Positions 32,899 to 40,568 of a stretch of DNA of 44,407 nucleotides are shown piece by piece. Location: the NCBI GenBank assembly GCA_031266025.1, contig JAISBV010000045.1:1-44407 (forward strand), in the 5' to 3' direction. Source of the stretch: Eubacteriales Family XIII. Incertae Sedis bacterium. GTDB lineage: Bacteria > Bacillota > Clostridia > Peptostreptococcales > Anaerovoracaceae. Each line of letters opens with the position of its first letter. The first letter of the stretch is position 1. The position numbers and the translations under genes were made by a program. Below the pieces are notes generated by a model that worked only from the letters and a program-made list of their open reading frames with translations, searched no databases and was not told the origin of the DNA.

Positions 32899-33010
32899 GT
32901 CATTCCGGGCTTGTCCCGGAATCCATCTTACTGTTTTTGGATTCCGGAACAAGCCCGGAATGACTGAGGAGATGAATTGACCTCGTGAAAACAAACCCTT
33001 GAGCAGTAAC
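32899..33010. mobile_element. Partial MITE-like element B2
   Basis: The right half matches B1 in inverted orientation from the palindrome through GACTGAGGAGATGAATTGACC to the end CCCTTGAGCAGTAAC (32996-33010). The left half stops at the GTCATTCCGGGCTTGTCCCGGAATCC unit; no left terminal repeat is found. It is a truncated or rearranged copy. It ends 10 bases past the nupQ stop codon. Confidence 0.7.
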
Positions 33011-33020
33011 TTTCACTCTG

Positions 33021-33965
33021 TCAATGCCCCGCCGGGTCGTATATCTTGCCGCTTGCCGCCGGCGCGTGACTCTTTCCTATGAACAGCAGCACGAGCAATG
33101 TGATAACGTAAGGTATCATGCTCAGAAGATGCACGGAAACGCTGAGCTCGAATTTCGGATTGCCGAGCGACAGCGACAGCGATTTGCAAAAGCCGAACAG
33201 CATGCATGCAAGCACGGTGTTTCCGGGCTTGTATTTGCCGAATATCACGGCCGCGATAGCGATAAAACCCTGTCCCGATATAATAGACGGGAAGAAATAC
33301 GATACGGTCGAAAGGGGGATGACCGCGCCGCCAAGCGACGCCAATATACCGGATAACACGACACAGAAATATCGAAGACGAAACACGCCGATACCGAGCG
33401 TGGCCGTCGCCCTCGGATGCTCGCCGACGGCGCGAATACGGAGCCCTATCCTCGTCCTGAACAGCAAAAACCATATGCAGAGCGCCAAGACAAGGCATGC
33501 ATAGACAGATATGTAGTTCTTGAACGTATAATCAAAGAATGAATTTTCCGGAAACACATTGTTCAAAACAAGCGGCAGTTTACCCGTCAACTCTACGGGC
33601 TTCGTCTGCGTCGAACCATCGAACAAAGCCTTGCAAAAATATATGGCCGCACCCGGCGCGAGCAGGTTGATCGCTATGCCCGATATCGTCTGATCGGCCT
33701 TAAACGTGATACAGGCCAACGCGTGCAGCAGACCGAATATACAGCCGGCTATACCGGCCGCGAACAGACCGGCCCACGGACTGCCGAATACAGTTGCCGC
33801 GGCCGCGCACGAAAACGCGCCTATCATCATCTGGCCTTCTATACCTATATTGACCACGCCGGATGTTTCGCTCATAATGCTGCCCATGCCCGCTATGATC
33901 AAGGGAGTGGCGTATGTAAGGGTTGAGCTTATCAGAAGCCCGATATCCGAAGAGCTGAACATCAT
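33021..33965 (-). CDS. nupQ: Nucleoside ABC transporter permease (YufQ/NupQ type)
   Basis: A 314-residue integral membrane protein with about 8-10 hydrophobic segments. It belongs to the BPD_transp_2 permease family. Recognisable stretches are TLTYATPLIIAGMGSIMSE, SGVVNIGIEGQMMIGA and RTRIGLRIRAVGEHPRATAT, the last being the cytoplasmic coupling loop. It begins by a 4-base overlap (ATGA) with nupP and is last in the operon. With nupP it should form the membrane channel. Confidence 0.9.
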   Translation of the reverse strand: MMFSSSDIGLLISSTLTYATPLIIAGMGSIMSETSGVVNIGIEGQMMIGAFSCAAAATVFGSPWAGLFAAGIAGCIFGLLHALACITFKADQTISGIAINLLAPGAAIYFCKALFDGSTQTKPVELTGKLPLVLNNVFPENSFFDYTFKNYISVYACLVLALCIWFLLFRTRIGLRIRAVGEHPRATATLGIGVFRLRYFCVVLSGILASLGGAVIPLSTVSYFFPSIISGQGFIAIAAVIFGKYKPGNTVLACMLFGFCKSLSLSLGNPKFELSVSVHLLSMIPYVITLLVLLFIGKSHAPAASGKIYDPAGH

Positions 33966-35083
33966 AACGGCATCCCCTCCCTCTTGGCCCGAATAAAGCG
34001 TACAACAGCCCTGAATGCGCCCATTATCGCGATGGAATAGATGATCACGCCTATAATGACGTTGACGAGCTCGCTCGGAGCGCCTATGGTGTTCAATTTG
34101 CTCCCCCCGTACTTCATTCCGCCGTAAAACAGCCCGGCGAAAAGCGCGCCTATCGGGCTTATGCCTCCTATCATAGATACCGATATGCCGTCGAATCCGT
34201 AGCCCTCCTGCGCCCCAAGCTGCGTAAGCCGCCCCACGACGCCGAGTGTCTGCACGGCGCCGCCGAGCCCCGCCAAAAGACCCGATATGCCCATGCTCAC
34301 GGCTATGGATCGCCCTACGTTAACGCCGCCGTATTCCGCCGCGTTTCGGTTAAAACCCACGGCTCTGAGTCTGAATCCCAATGTCGTTTTGTTCAGAATC
34401 ACCGAACAGCATATGACCGCAAAGACCGCGAGCAGCATGCCCCAATGTATCTTCACGGCGCCGAAATTTTCCTTGAACGCGTCGGTATATATGCGGGCGC
34501 TTTCGCCGACGTCTACCGAAGCCGTGGAATTCGGTTTCTTGAACGCCGGCATCATAACGACGAAATTTGAAAAATAGAACGCGACCCAGTTCAGCATTAT
34601 GGTCACTATGACCTCGTGAATCCCCTTATACGCCTTGAGCAGTCCCGCGACCGCGCCCCAAACCGCGCCGGCGAGACCTCCCGCCAATACGGCGACGGCG
34701 CCGTGCAGCCCGGACGGCATGTGCAAGGTCACGCTGACTGTAAAAGCTATCAGCCCTCCCATTATATACTGACCTTCCGCCCCTATATTGAACAGCCCCG
34801 TCTTGAAAGCGAACGTAACCGAAAGACCCGTGAATATAATGGGCGTGGCGTACTGCACCGCGTACATGCGCGTCTTGCCCGTACCGAAAACGCCGTTGAA
34901 CAGGGCGCCGTACGCTTCAATGGGATTGAATCCCGTTACCGTCAAAATAACCGAACCGACCAAAAGTCCTATCATTACGGACAGTAATGTATATAAAAAT
35001 GTATCGTTCCAAACGCGAGCCAAACGGTCACGAAAAAGACTCGGAAAGCCGCTTTTGAGAGACGCCGCGTCAGCTTGCCGCAT
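33962..35083 (-). CDS. nupP: Nucleoside ABC transporter permease (YufP/NupP type)
   Basis: A 373-residue membrane protein of the BPD_transp_2 family with a cytoplasmic N-terminal extension of about 30 residues. Typical segments are GLSVTFAFKTGLFNIGAEGQ, IMLNWVAFYFSNF and TLGFRLRAVGFNRNAAEYGG, the coupling loop. GGGAGGTGA lies 8 bases before the ATG. It overlaps nupO by 14 bases and nupQ by 4. Confidence 0.92.
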   Translation of the reverse strand: MRQADAASLKSGFPSLFRDRLARVWNDTFLYTLLSVMIGLLVGSVILTVTGFNPIEAYGALFNGVFGTGKTRMYAVQYATPIIFTGLSVTFAFKTGLFNIGAEGQYIMGGLIAFTVSVTLHMPSGLHGAVAVLAGGLAGAVWGAVAGLLKAYKGIHEVIVTIMLNWVAFYFSNFVVMMPAFKKPNSTASVDVGESARIYTDAFKENFGAVKIHWGMLLAVFAVICCSVILNKTTLGFRLRAVGFNRNAAEYGGVNVGRSIAVSMGISGLLAGLGGAVQTLGVVGRLTQLGAQEGYGFDGISVSMIGGISPIGALFAGLFYGGMKYGGSKLNTIGAPSELVNVIIGVIIYSIAIMGAFRAVVRFIRAKREGMPL

Positions 35084-36638
35084 TCACGTCACCTCCCGCC
35101 ATCATGAGTCCGAGCGTCGTCTGATCCGCCTTATCGCCTTCAACGCTGCCGGCTACTTTACCGCTGAACATGACGTCTATGCGGTCGGACAAATTCATTA
35201 TTTCGTCAAGCTCAAATGAAATCAGAAGCACCGCCTTGCCCGCGTCGCGCTGAGACACTATATAGCTGTGCACGTACTCTATAGCGCCCACGTCGAGACC
35301 CCTTGTCGGATTGACGCAAATCAAAAGCGCCTTGTCGTTCGTCACCTCTCTCGCTATGATAACCTTCTGTTGGTTGCCTCCGGACAGGCTGCCGGCTTTT
35401 GCCGCAGCGCAGCCCGCAGGGCGCACATCGTATTTCTCCACGAGAGAGAGCGCGTGTTCCGTGATATTGTCCTTGCGCAGAAAACCGCGCCGCGAGAACT
35501 TCGGCTCCCCGATATTTTGCAGGACGAGGTTTTCGGCTACCGAGAATTCAAGAACGAGCCCGTGTTTCTGCCTGTCCTCCGGTATAGAAGAAACCCCGTG
35601 CTCGAAGAGCGCGCGAGGACTCCTGTTGAATATATCGACGCCCGATAAGGTTACAGCGCCCGACTCGGCTTTTCTCAAGCCGGTCAGCGCCGAAACAAAT
35701 TCCGACTGACCGTTGCCGTCTACGCCCGCTATGCCGACGATCTCGCCCGCGCGGACGCTCAGGTTCAAACCGTTCACGGCTTTGTGATCCCAATAATCGC
35801 GCACGACGAGGTTTTCGACCTTGAGTACGACTTCGCCCGGCGTCGCCGGCGTCTTATCTACGGAAAACTCTACGGCGCGGCCTACCATCATAGACGCCAA
35901 ATCCTGTTCGCTCACATCCGAAACCGTGACCGTATCCACGATCTTGCCGGAGCGGATGACAGTGCATCTGTCGGCGATCGCTTTGATTTCAGCCAACTTA
36001 TGCGTAATAATGATTACGGTTTTGCCTTCGGATACGAGATTTTTCATGATAAGTTCCAAATCCTTGATTTCTTGGGGAGTCAAGGACGACGTGGGTTCAT
36101 CCAGGATAAGTATATCCGCGCCGCGGTAGAGTACCTTCAATATCTCGGCGCGCTGCTGCATGCCGACCGAAATATCCTCAACCTTGGCGTCCGGATTGAC
36201 ATTCAGACCGTAACGGTCACTGAGTTCTTTCACATCGGCGCGCGCCTTGCCCATATCTATCACCCCGGCGCCGCGCATAGGCTCACGGCCCAATATGATA
36301 TTCTCGGTCACGGTAAAAGGCGAAACGAGCATAAAATGCTGATGCACCATACCGATGCCAAGATATATCGCGCGTGACGGCGAATCTATTAAAACCTTTT
36401 CGCCTTTGATGTATATCTCGCCGGATGTAGGCTGAAGAAGGCCGTACAGCACATTCATCAATGTGCTCTTTCCTGCGCCGTTCTCACCCAAAATCGCGTG
36501 AATCGAGCGCTGCGGAACTGTCAGGCACACATTGTCGTTGGCCTTGAACGAACCGAACATCATCGTGATATTCCGCATGTCCGCGGCGGCCGGAAGCGAC
36601 TCGTATACGGGCGCCGAAACCTTTGCGACGTCGTCCAT
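35070..36638 (-). CDS. nupO: Nucleoside ABC transporter ATPase (YufO/NupO type)
   Basis: A 522-residue protein with two fused ABC domains. Domain 1 (about 20-250) has Walker A GENGAGKST, signature ISVGMQQRAEI and Walker B ILILDEPTS. Domain 2 (about 265-510) has GVDGNGQSEF in the Walker A place (no lysine), signature LSGGNQQKVIIARE, and LICVNPTRGLD in the Walker B place (asparagine where aspartate/glutamate is usual). The degenerate second site is common in this ribose/nucleoside importer group. A hairpin lies between it and the upstream binding-protein gene. Confidence 0.94.
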   Translation of the reverse strand: MDDVAKVSAPVYESLPAAADMRNITMMFGSFKANDNVCLTVPQRSIHAILGENGAGKSTLMNVLYGLLQPTSGEIYIKGEKVLIDSPSRAIYLGIGMVHQHFMLVSPFTVTENIILGREPMRGAGVIDMGKARADVKELSDRYGLNVNPDAKVEDISVGMQQRAEILKVLYRGADILILDEPTSSLTPQEIKDLELIMKNLVSEGKTVIIITHKLAEIKAIADRCTVIRSGKIVDTVTVSDVSEQDLASMMVGRAVEFSVDKTPATPGEVVLKVENLVVRDYWDHKAVNGLNLSVRAGEIVGIAGVDGNGQSEFVSALTGLRKAESGAVTLSGVDIFNRSPRALFEHGVSSIPEDRQKHGLVLEFSVAENLVLQNIGEPKFSRRGFLRKDNITEHALSLVEKYDVRPAGCAAAKAGSLSGGNQQKVIIAREVTNDKALLICVNPTRGLDVGAIEYVHSYIVSQRDAGKAVLLISFELDEIMNLSDRIDVMFSGKVAGSVEGDKADQTTLGLMMAGGDVNAAS

Positions 36639-36721
36639 GGAAGAATCCTCTCTCTGTTACTGATATGAATAACGAATACATATATCCAAACTCTTGGGCG
36701 TTGCGCGCAATATTGCACAAC

Positions 36722-36748
36722 GGCGACTTCCATTTAATGGAAGTCGCC
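36722..36748. repeat. Perfect hairpin between bmp and nupO
   Basis: GGCGACTTCCATT pairs with AATGGAAGTCGCC around a single central base. There is no T-run on the - strand, so it is unlikely to be a full terminator for the operon. A stem in this position often protects the 3' end of the binding-protein message and lowers expression of the downstream transporter genes; that role is inferred. Confidence 0.65.
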
Positions 36749-36776
36749 TGTTTTGTACCTCGGTACTGTTGTTTAT

Positions 36777-37880
36777 TTATTTCTTCTCTACCGGCGGCAT
36801 ATTGTACTTGCCGGGGAACAGAATCTCAATATCCGCAGCCGTAGCGGGAACTTTTATTTCTCCATTTACAATTAAGGACTTGATCTCTTCGACATCCGCG
36901 ATAACCTCGGGTGATATGTGATCGCCGGTCGTAGCGTATCCCACGCCGTCGTTTTTCAAATCATAGCGTACCGTGGAACCGCCCGCGAACGTTCCGTCGA
37001 GCATCGTCATCGAAATATCGTACATCGCGTTGTCAACGCGCTTAAGCGCGCTCGTCAGCACATTGCCGGGCGCGATGTAGTTCTGATCCATATCCACGCC
37101 TATGGCCCACTTGTTCTGTTCCTTGGCCGCCTCGATGGCGCCGTTGCCCGTCGCTCCCGCCGCCGAAAATATAATGTCGGCGCCGTCGGCGTAATATTGA
37201 TTCGCGATGTTCTTGCCCGCGGCGGGATCACTGAACGAGTCCGCGTACTGACCCATTATCTTCGCTTTGGGATTGGCGGTCAGTACGCCCGCGTAATATC
37301 CCACGGCAAAAGATTCCATCGTACCGGACGCTACGCCGTTTATGTGCCCGACCTTTCCGGTTTTACTCATCTTGCCGGCGATATAGCCTACTAAAAAAGA
37401 GCTCTCTTCGTCCGCGAACACGACTCCCGTGACGTTGTTGTTCGGAACCGCTTCCGGAGCGTAAGAGTAATCTACTATGGCGAATTGCTGATCCGGATTG
37501 TTAAGACCCGCCTGCGCGAACGCGTCGCCAAGCATGAAGCCTACGCCCCAAATCAAATCGCTGCCCTGATCGATAAACGTCTCGATGTTCGGCGCGTATC
37601 CGCTCTCGTCCTTGGATTCGATATAACCCACGTCGGAATTCGTATCGGCGCGGAAACGCTGCAAGCCTTCCCAAGCGCTCTGATTGAAGGACTGGTCGTT
37701 GACTCCGCCGACGTCCGTAACAAAGCCGACGGATATAGTAGCGGGCTCTGCCGCTTCGGAATCATCACCGTCAATCTCGCCCACGGCCGCGTCGTCTCCG
37801 CCTCCGCCTCCGCACGCCGTAAACGCGACGAACAGCATGCTCGCCGCTACAAGAACAGCTAAAATCTTTCTTAATCTCAT
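36777..37880 (-). CDS. BMP-family nucleoside-binding lipoprotein
   Basis: A 367-residue substrate-binding protein of the BMP / PnrA family. The N-terminus is a lipoprotein signal: basic start MRLRKI, hydrophobic core AVLVAASMLFVAF and lipobox FTAC with the cysteine near residue 23, followed by a glycine run. The mature part opens with VGFVTDVGGVNDQSFNQSAWEG. Later segments are QFAIVDYS, GYIAGKMSKTGKVGHI and DGADIIFSAAGATGNGAIEAA, all typical. The ATG at 37880 precedes the signal peptide. It should capture purine or pyrimidine nucleosides outside the cell for NupOPQ. It has its own promoter. Confidence 0.93.
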   Translation of the reverse strand: MRLRKILAVLVAASMLFVAFTACGGGGGDDAAVGEIDGDDSEAAEPATISVGFVTDVGGVNDQSFNQSAWEGLQRFRADTNSDVGYIESKDESGYAPNIETFIDQGSDLIWGVGFMLGDAFAQAGLNNPDQQFAIVDYSYAPEAVPNNNVTGVVFADEESSFLVGYIAGKMSKTGKVGHINGVASGTMESFAVGYYAGVLTANPKAKIMGQYADSFSDPAAGKNIANQYYADGADIIFSAAGATGNGAIEAAKEQNKWAIGVDMDQNYIAPGNVLTSALKRVDNAMYDISMTMLDGTFAGGSTVRYDLKNDGVGYATTGDHISPEVIADVEEIKSLIVNGEIKVPATAADIEILFPGKYNMPPVEKK

Positions 37881-37983
37881 TCCCTTTCTTCCCCCTTTTT
37901 CTTTCCTTTCTTCTTCCTCCAAAATTTGCGCGCCGGCCGGCAATAATTCCCCCTATGCCACAGTGTGCCGGCGCTCTTCATTT

Positions 37984-38012
37984 AATGTATCATCATGTCG
38001 GTGTTTCGTCAA
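37984..38012 (-). promoter_or_regulatory. Promoter of the nucleoside transporter genes
   Basis: On the - strand TTGACG (38012-38007), 17-bp spacer, TACATT (37989-37984). Five and four consensus matches. It lies about 100 bp before the bmp start, so the transporter can be made independently of deoC-pdp. Confidence 0.55.
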
Positions 38013-38101
38013 GGAACATTTTTTCCTATTTTTTCCTATTACATAACGGCGTACCGGAATTGCGCAGATCACTAACGCAGCGGGCGCCGGCCGCGGCCGG
38101 T

Positions 38102-39409
38102 TCAGCCCATGATTACAGCGTGTATAAGCGGCTCTTGTTCGCGCGGCGCGGACTCTGTAAAAAACGCGGCCTTTGTGATCTCCGCCGCTTCGTCAAGCTT
38201 TGATTTGTCATTCCCGTAAACGACGGCAAGCGTTTCTCCCGCCTTCACGGCGTCGCCGACCTTCTTTCGCAGAACGACTCCGGCGGACAAATCTATCACG
38301 TCGTTCTTTGTTTCCCTGCCCGCGCCCGCGCGCTGAGAAGCAAGGCCTATGTCGCGCGCCGCTATGCGATCTGTATAGCCGTCCGCGTCCGCGCGCACAG
38401 CAACGGAGAACGCCGCAGAAGGCAGGAGCGTGCTGTCGTCCGTGACGGCCGGATCGCCTCCCTGCCCTTTTATGAGCTCCCGCAGTTTATCGAGCCCCGC
38501 GCCGCTGCGCAGCGCGCGCGACGCCTTCTCGTAGCCCTCATCCCACGATTCGGCCGCTCCGCCCGCCAGGATCATATAGCCCGCAAGCGTCAGCGACAGC
38601 TTGGTGATATCCTCGGGGCCCTCGCATTTCAGCGTTTCTATAACCTCCGCGATCTCAAGGGCGTTGCCGACGCTCTTACCGAGCGGCTGATTCATATTCG
38701 TAACGAGCGCTATTGTTTTCTTGCCGTTCGCGGCGCCGATATCGACAAGCAACCTGCCGAGCTCTTCGGCCTCGCGCACCGTTCTCATAAAGGCGCCGTC
38801 GCCGCATTTTACATCAAGCACGAAGGCGTCGCTGCCCGAGGCAAGCTTCTTGCTCATCACGCTCGACGCTATAAGCGAGAGATTGTCCACTGTAGCCGTC
38901 ACATCGCGCAGAGCGTAAAGCTTTTTGTCCGCCGGCGCTATATGCCCCGTCTGCCCTATAACGGATATCTTCGCGCGATTTACGAGGGCTGTGAATTCGT
39001 CCTTTTCAAGCGACGTCCGCATACCCGGTATGGCTTCCATCTTATCTACCGTACCGCCCGTAAAGCCAAGTCCCCTGCCCGACATCTTGGCGACGGTTAC
39101 GCCGCAGGCCGCCGCCAAAGGCGCGACGATAAGCGTCGTCTTGTCCCCGACGCCGCCCGTGCTGTGCTTGTCCACCTTGACGCCCGGAGCGGACGACAGA
39201 TCCGCGACGTCGCCCGAGCGCATCATGGCCTCCGTCAGCATAAAGGTTTCGTCGCGCGAAAGGCCCCTGAAGAATATCGCCATCAAGAGCGCGGACGCCT
39301 GATAATCGGGAATGGCGTCCTCCGTATACCCGTTTACAAAATACTCTATCTCGTCCTTTGAAAGCGCGGCGCCTTCGCGTTTCTTCAGTATTACGTCATA
39401 CATCGTCAT
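38102..39409 (-). CDS. pdp: Pyrimidine-nucleoside / thymidine phosphorylase
   Basis: A 435-residue enzyme that splits thymidine, deoxyuridine or uridine with phosphate to base and sugar 1-phosphate. The family signature KHSTGGVGDKTTLIVAPL lies near residues 82-99, with SGRGLGFTGGTVDKMEAIPG and KKLASGSDAFVLDVKCGDGAFM following, and a C-terminal alpha/beta domain. The ATG at 39409 has GGAG 8 bases upstream; a GTG at 39418 overlapping the deoC stop is the alternative. DeoA and Pdp cannot be told apart by eye. It follows deoC directly. Confidence 0.93.
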   Translation of the reverse strand: MTMYDVILKKREGAALSKDEIEYFVNGYTEDAIPDYQASALLMAIFFRGLSRDETFMLTEAMMRSGDVADLSSAPGVKVDKHSTGGVGDKTTLIVAPLAAACGVTVAKMSGRGLGFTGGTVDKMEAIPGMRTSLEKDEFTALVNRAKISVIGQTGHIAPADKKLYALRDVTATVDNLSLIASSVMSKKLASGSDAFVLDVKCGDGAFMRTVREAEELGRLLVDIGAANGKKTIALVTNMNQPLGKSVGNALEIAEVIETLKCEGPEDITKLSLTLAGYMILAGGAAESWDEGYEKASRALRSGAGLDKLRELIKGQGGDPAVTDDSTLLPSAAFSVAVRADADGYTDRIAARDIGLASQRAGAGRETKNDVIDLSAGVVLRKKVGDAVKAGETLAVVYGNDKSKLDEAAEITKAAFFTESAPREQEPLIHAVIMG

Positions 39410-39414
39410 GGCCG

Positions 39415-40059
39415 TCACTCCGGAAAATCGAACACGGCGCTCGCGCCCACTCGGTCGCAGCCGAGGGCGATGAAGCGTTCAAACGCCTCGGCCGTGCGTA
39501 TGCCGCCCGACGCCTTTATCTTGACGGCCGGCCCTATGTGCGACTTGAACAGCTTGATATCCGCCTCGTCGGCGCCCGCCGTTCCGAAGCCCGTGGACGT
39601 CTTGATATAGTCGGCGCCTGTCTCCGTTACGATCTCGCAAAGCTTGATCTTCTCTTCTTCCGTCAGATAGCAGGTCTCGACTATTATTTTTAGAATATGC
39701 CCGCCCGTCGCCGCGCGAAGCCGCTTTATCTCGTCTGAAACGGCGCCTCGGCATCCGTTTTTGACGTCCGAGATATTTACGACGGCGTCGATTTCGGACG
39801 CCCCGTCCGACAGGGCTTGCTCCGTCTCGGCAAGCTTCGCGGCCGTAACGCTGTAGCCGAGAGGAAAGCCTACGACGGTGCATATGTTCAGCCCGGATCC
39901 GTACGCGTCGCGTATGCGCCTGACATAGCAGGGCGGCACGCACACGGAGGCCGCGCCGAGCCTTACGGCTTCCTCGCAGAGCTTTTCAAAATCCGCCCAC
40001 GACGCGAAGGCCTTGAGCAGTGTATGGTCTATATGACTGTACGCCTCTTTTCGTGTCAT
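39415..40059 (-). CDS. deoC: Deoxyribose-phosphate aldolase
   Basis: A 214-residue aldolase that cleaves 2-deoxyribose 5-phosphate to glyceraldehyde 3-phosphate and acetaldehyde. Motifs: IDHTLLKAFAS near the start, VCVPPCYV, VVGFPLG, EIDAVVNISDVKNG, KIIVETCYLTEEEK, and YIKTSTGFG with the Schiff-base lysine near residue 153. The ATG at 40059 has GGAGGT 7 bases upstream. A phosphopentomutase to link it with pdp is not in the window. It is the first gene of deoC-pdp-bmp-nupOPQ. Confidence 0.95.
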   Translation of the reverse strand: MTRKEAYSHIDHTLLKAFASWADFEKLCEEAVRLGAASVCVPPCYVRRIRDAYGSGLNICTVVGFPLGYSVTAAKLAETEQALSDGASEIDAVVNISDVKNGCRGAVSDEIKRLRAATGGHILKIIVETCYLTEEEKIKLCEIVTETGADYIKTSTGFGTAGADEADIKLFKSHIGPAVKIKASGGIRTAEAFERFIALGCDRVGASAVFDFPE

Positions 40060-40184
40060 AACACACCTCCTTGGTATACTTAATTGTAACATATAAATAA
40101 ACTCGAAAAAAGAATATTGATCGGTTTGTGTATATAAACGGCCCTGCGGCAAGACCGACCCGTCGGGCGCTTGGGCAAACAAAA

Positions 40185-40499
40185 GTTACTGTTCAGAGGT
40201 TGTCTGCGTAATAAATGTTTTAGGACATCGTAGGTTGTTAAAATCCAAAAGTACGGTCATTCCGGGTTTATCCCGGAATCCAAAAATACGGTCATTCCGG
40301 GTTTATCCCGGAATCCAAAAGTACGGTCATTCCGGGTTTATCCCGGAATCCAAAAGTACGGTCATTCCGGGTTTATCCCGGAATCCAAAAGTACGGTCAT
40401 TCCGGGTTTATCCCGGAATCCAAAAATATTATATGGATTCCGGGATAAACCCGGAATGACGGAAAAAGTATCAGATCCGGAGTACCTGTGAACTGTAAC
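40185..40499. mobile_element. MITE-like element C with tandem palindrome array, 315 bp
   Basis: The ends GTTACTGTTCAGAGG (40185-40199) and CCTGTGAACTGTAAC (40485-40499) are inverted repeats at 13 of 15 positions and resemble the ends of B1. AACAAAA occurs directly outside each end, a possible 7-bp target duplication. Inside are five direct copies of a 35-bp unit starting at 40256, 40291, 40326, 40361 and 40396, each holding GTCATTCCGGG and CCCGGAATCC arms. A single inverted copy follows at 40435-40460. Copies differ by only one base. No transposase is encoded. Confidence 0.75.
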
Positions 40500-40502
40500 A
40501 AC

Positions 40503-40527
40503 AAAAACCGGCGCGCGGCCGGTTTTT
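40503..40527 (-). terminator. Intrinsic terminator after the SLH gene
   Basis: AAAAACCGG and CCGGTTTTT pair around a 7-base G+C-rich loop, giving a T-run on either strand. It lies 42 bases past the SLH stop codon and next to the right end of element C. Confidence 0.7.
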
Positions 40528-40568
40528 GAAAAATCGCTTATAGGACACTCGTCATTGCTTCGTAAGAG

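Noticed and set aside
40011-40022. CTTGAGCAG match to the MITE ends inside deoC, and a similar one near 34636 in nupP
   Set aside because: Both lie in conserved coding sequence (LLKA codons) and have no partner end.
40235-40459. Open frame of 74 codons over the tandem repeats
   Set aside because: It is only a translation of the repeat (VIPGLSRNP-type reading) and lacks a ribosome site.
40249-40460. Regular 35-bp repeats that look like a CRISPR array
   Set aside because: The units follow each other directly with no unique spacers, each unit contains its own palindrome, one copy is inverted, and no cas gene is present.
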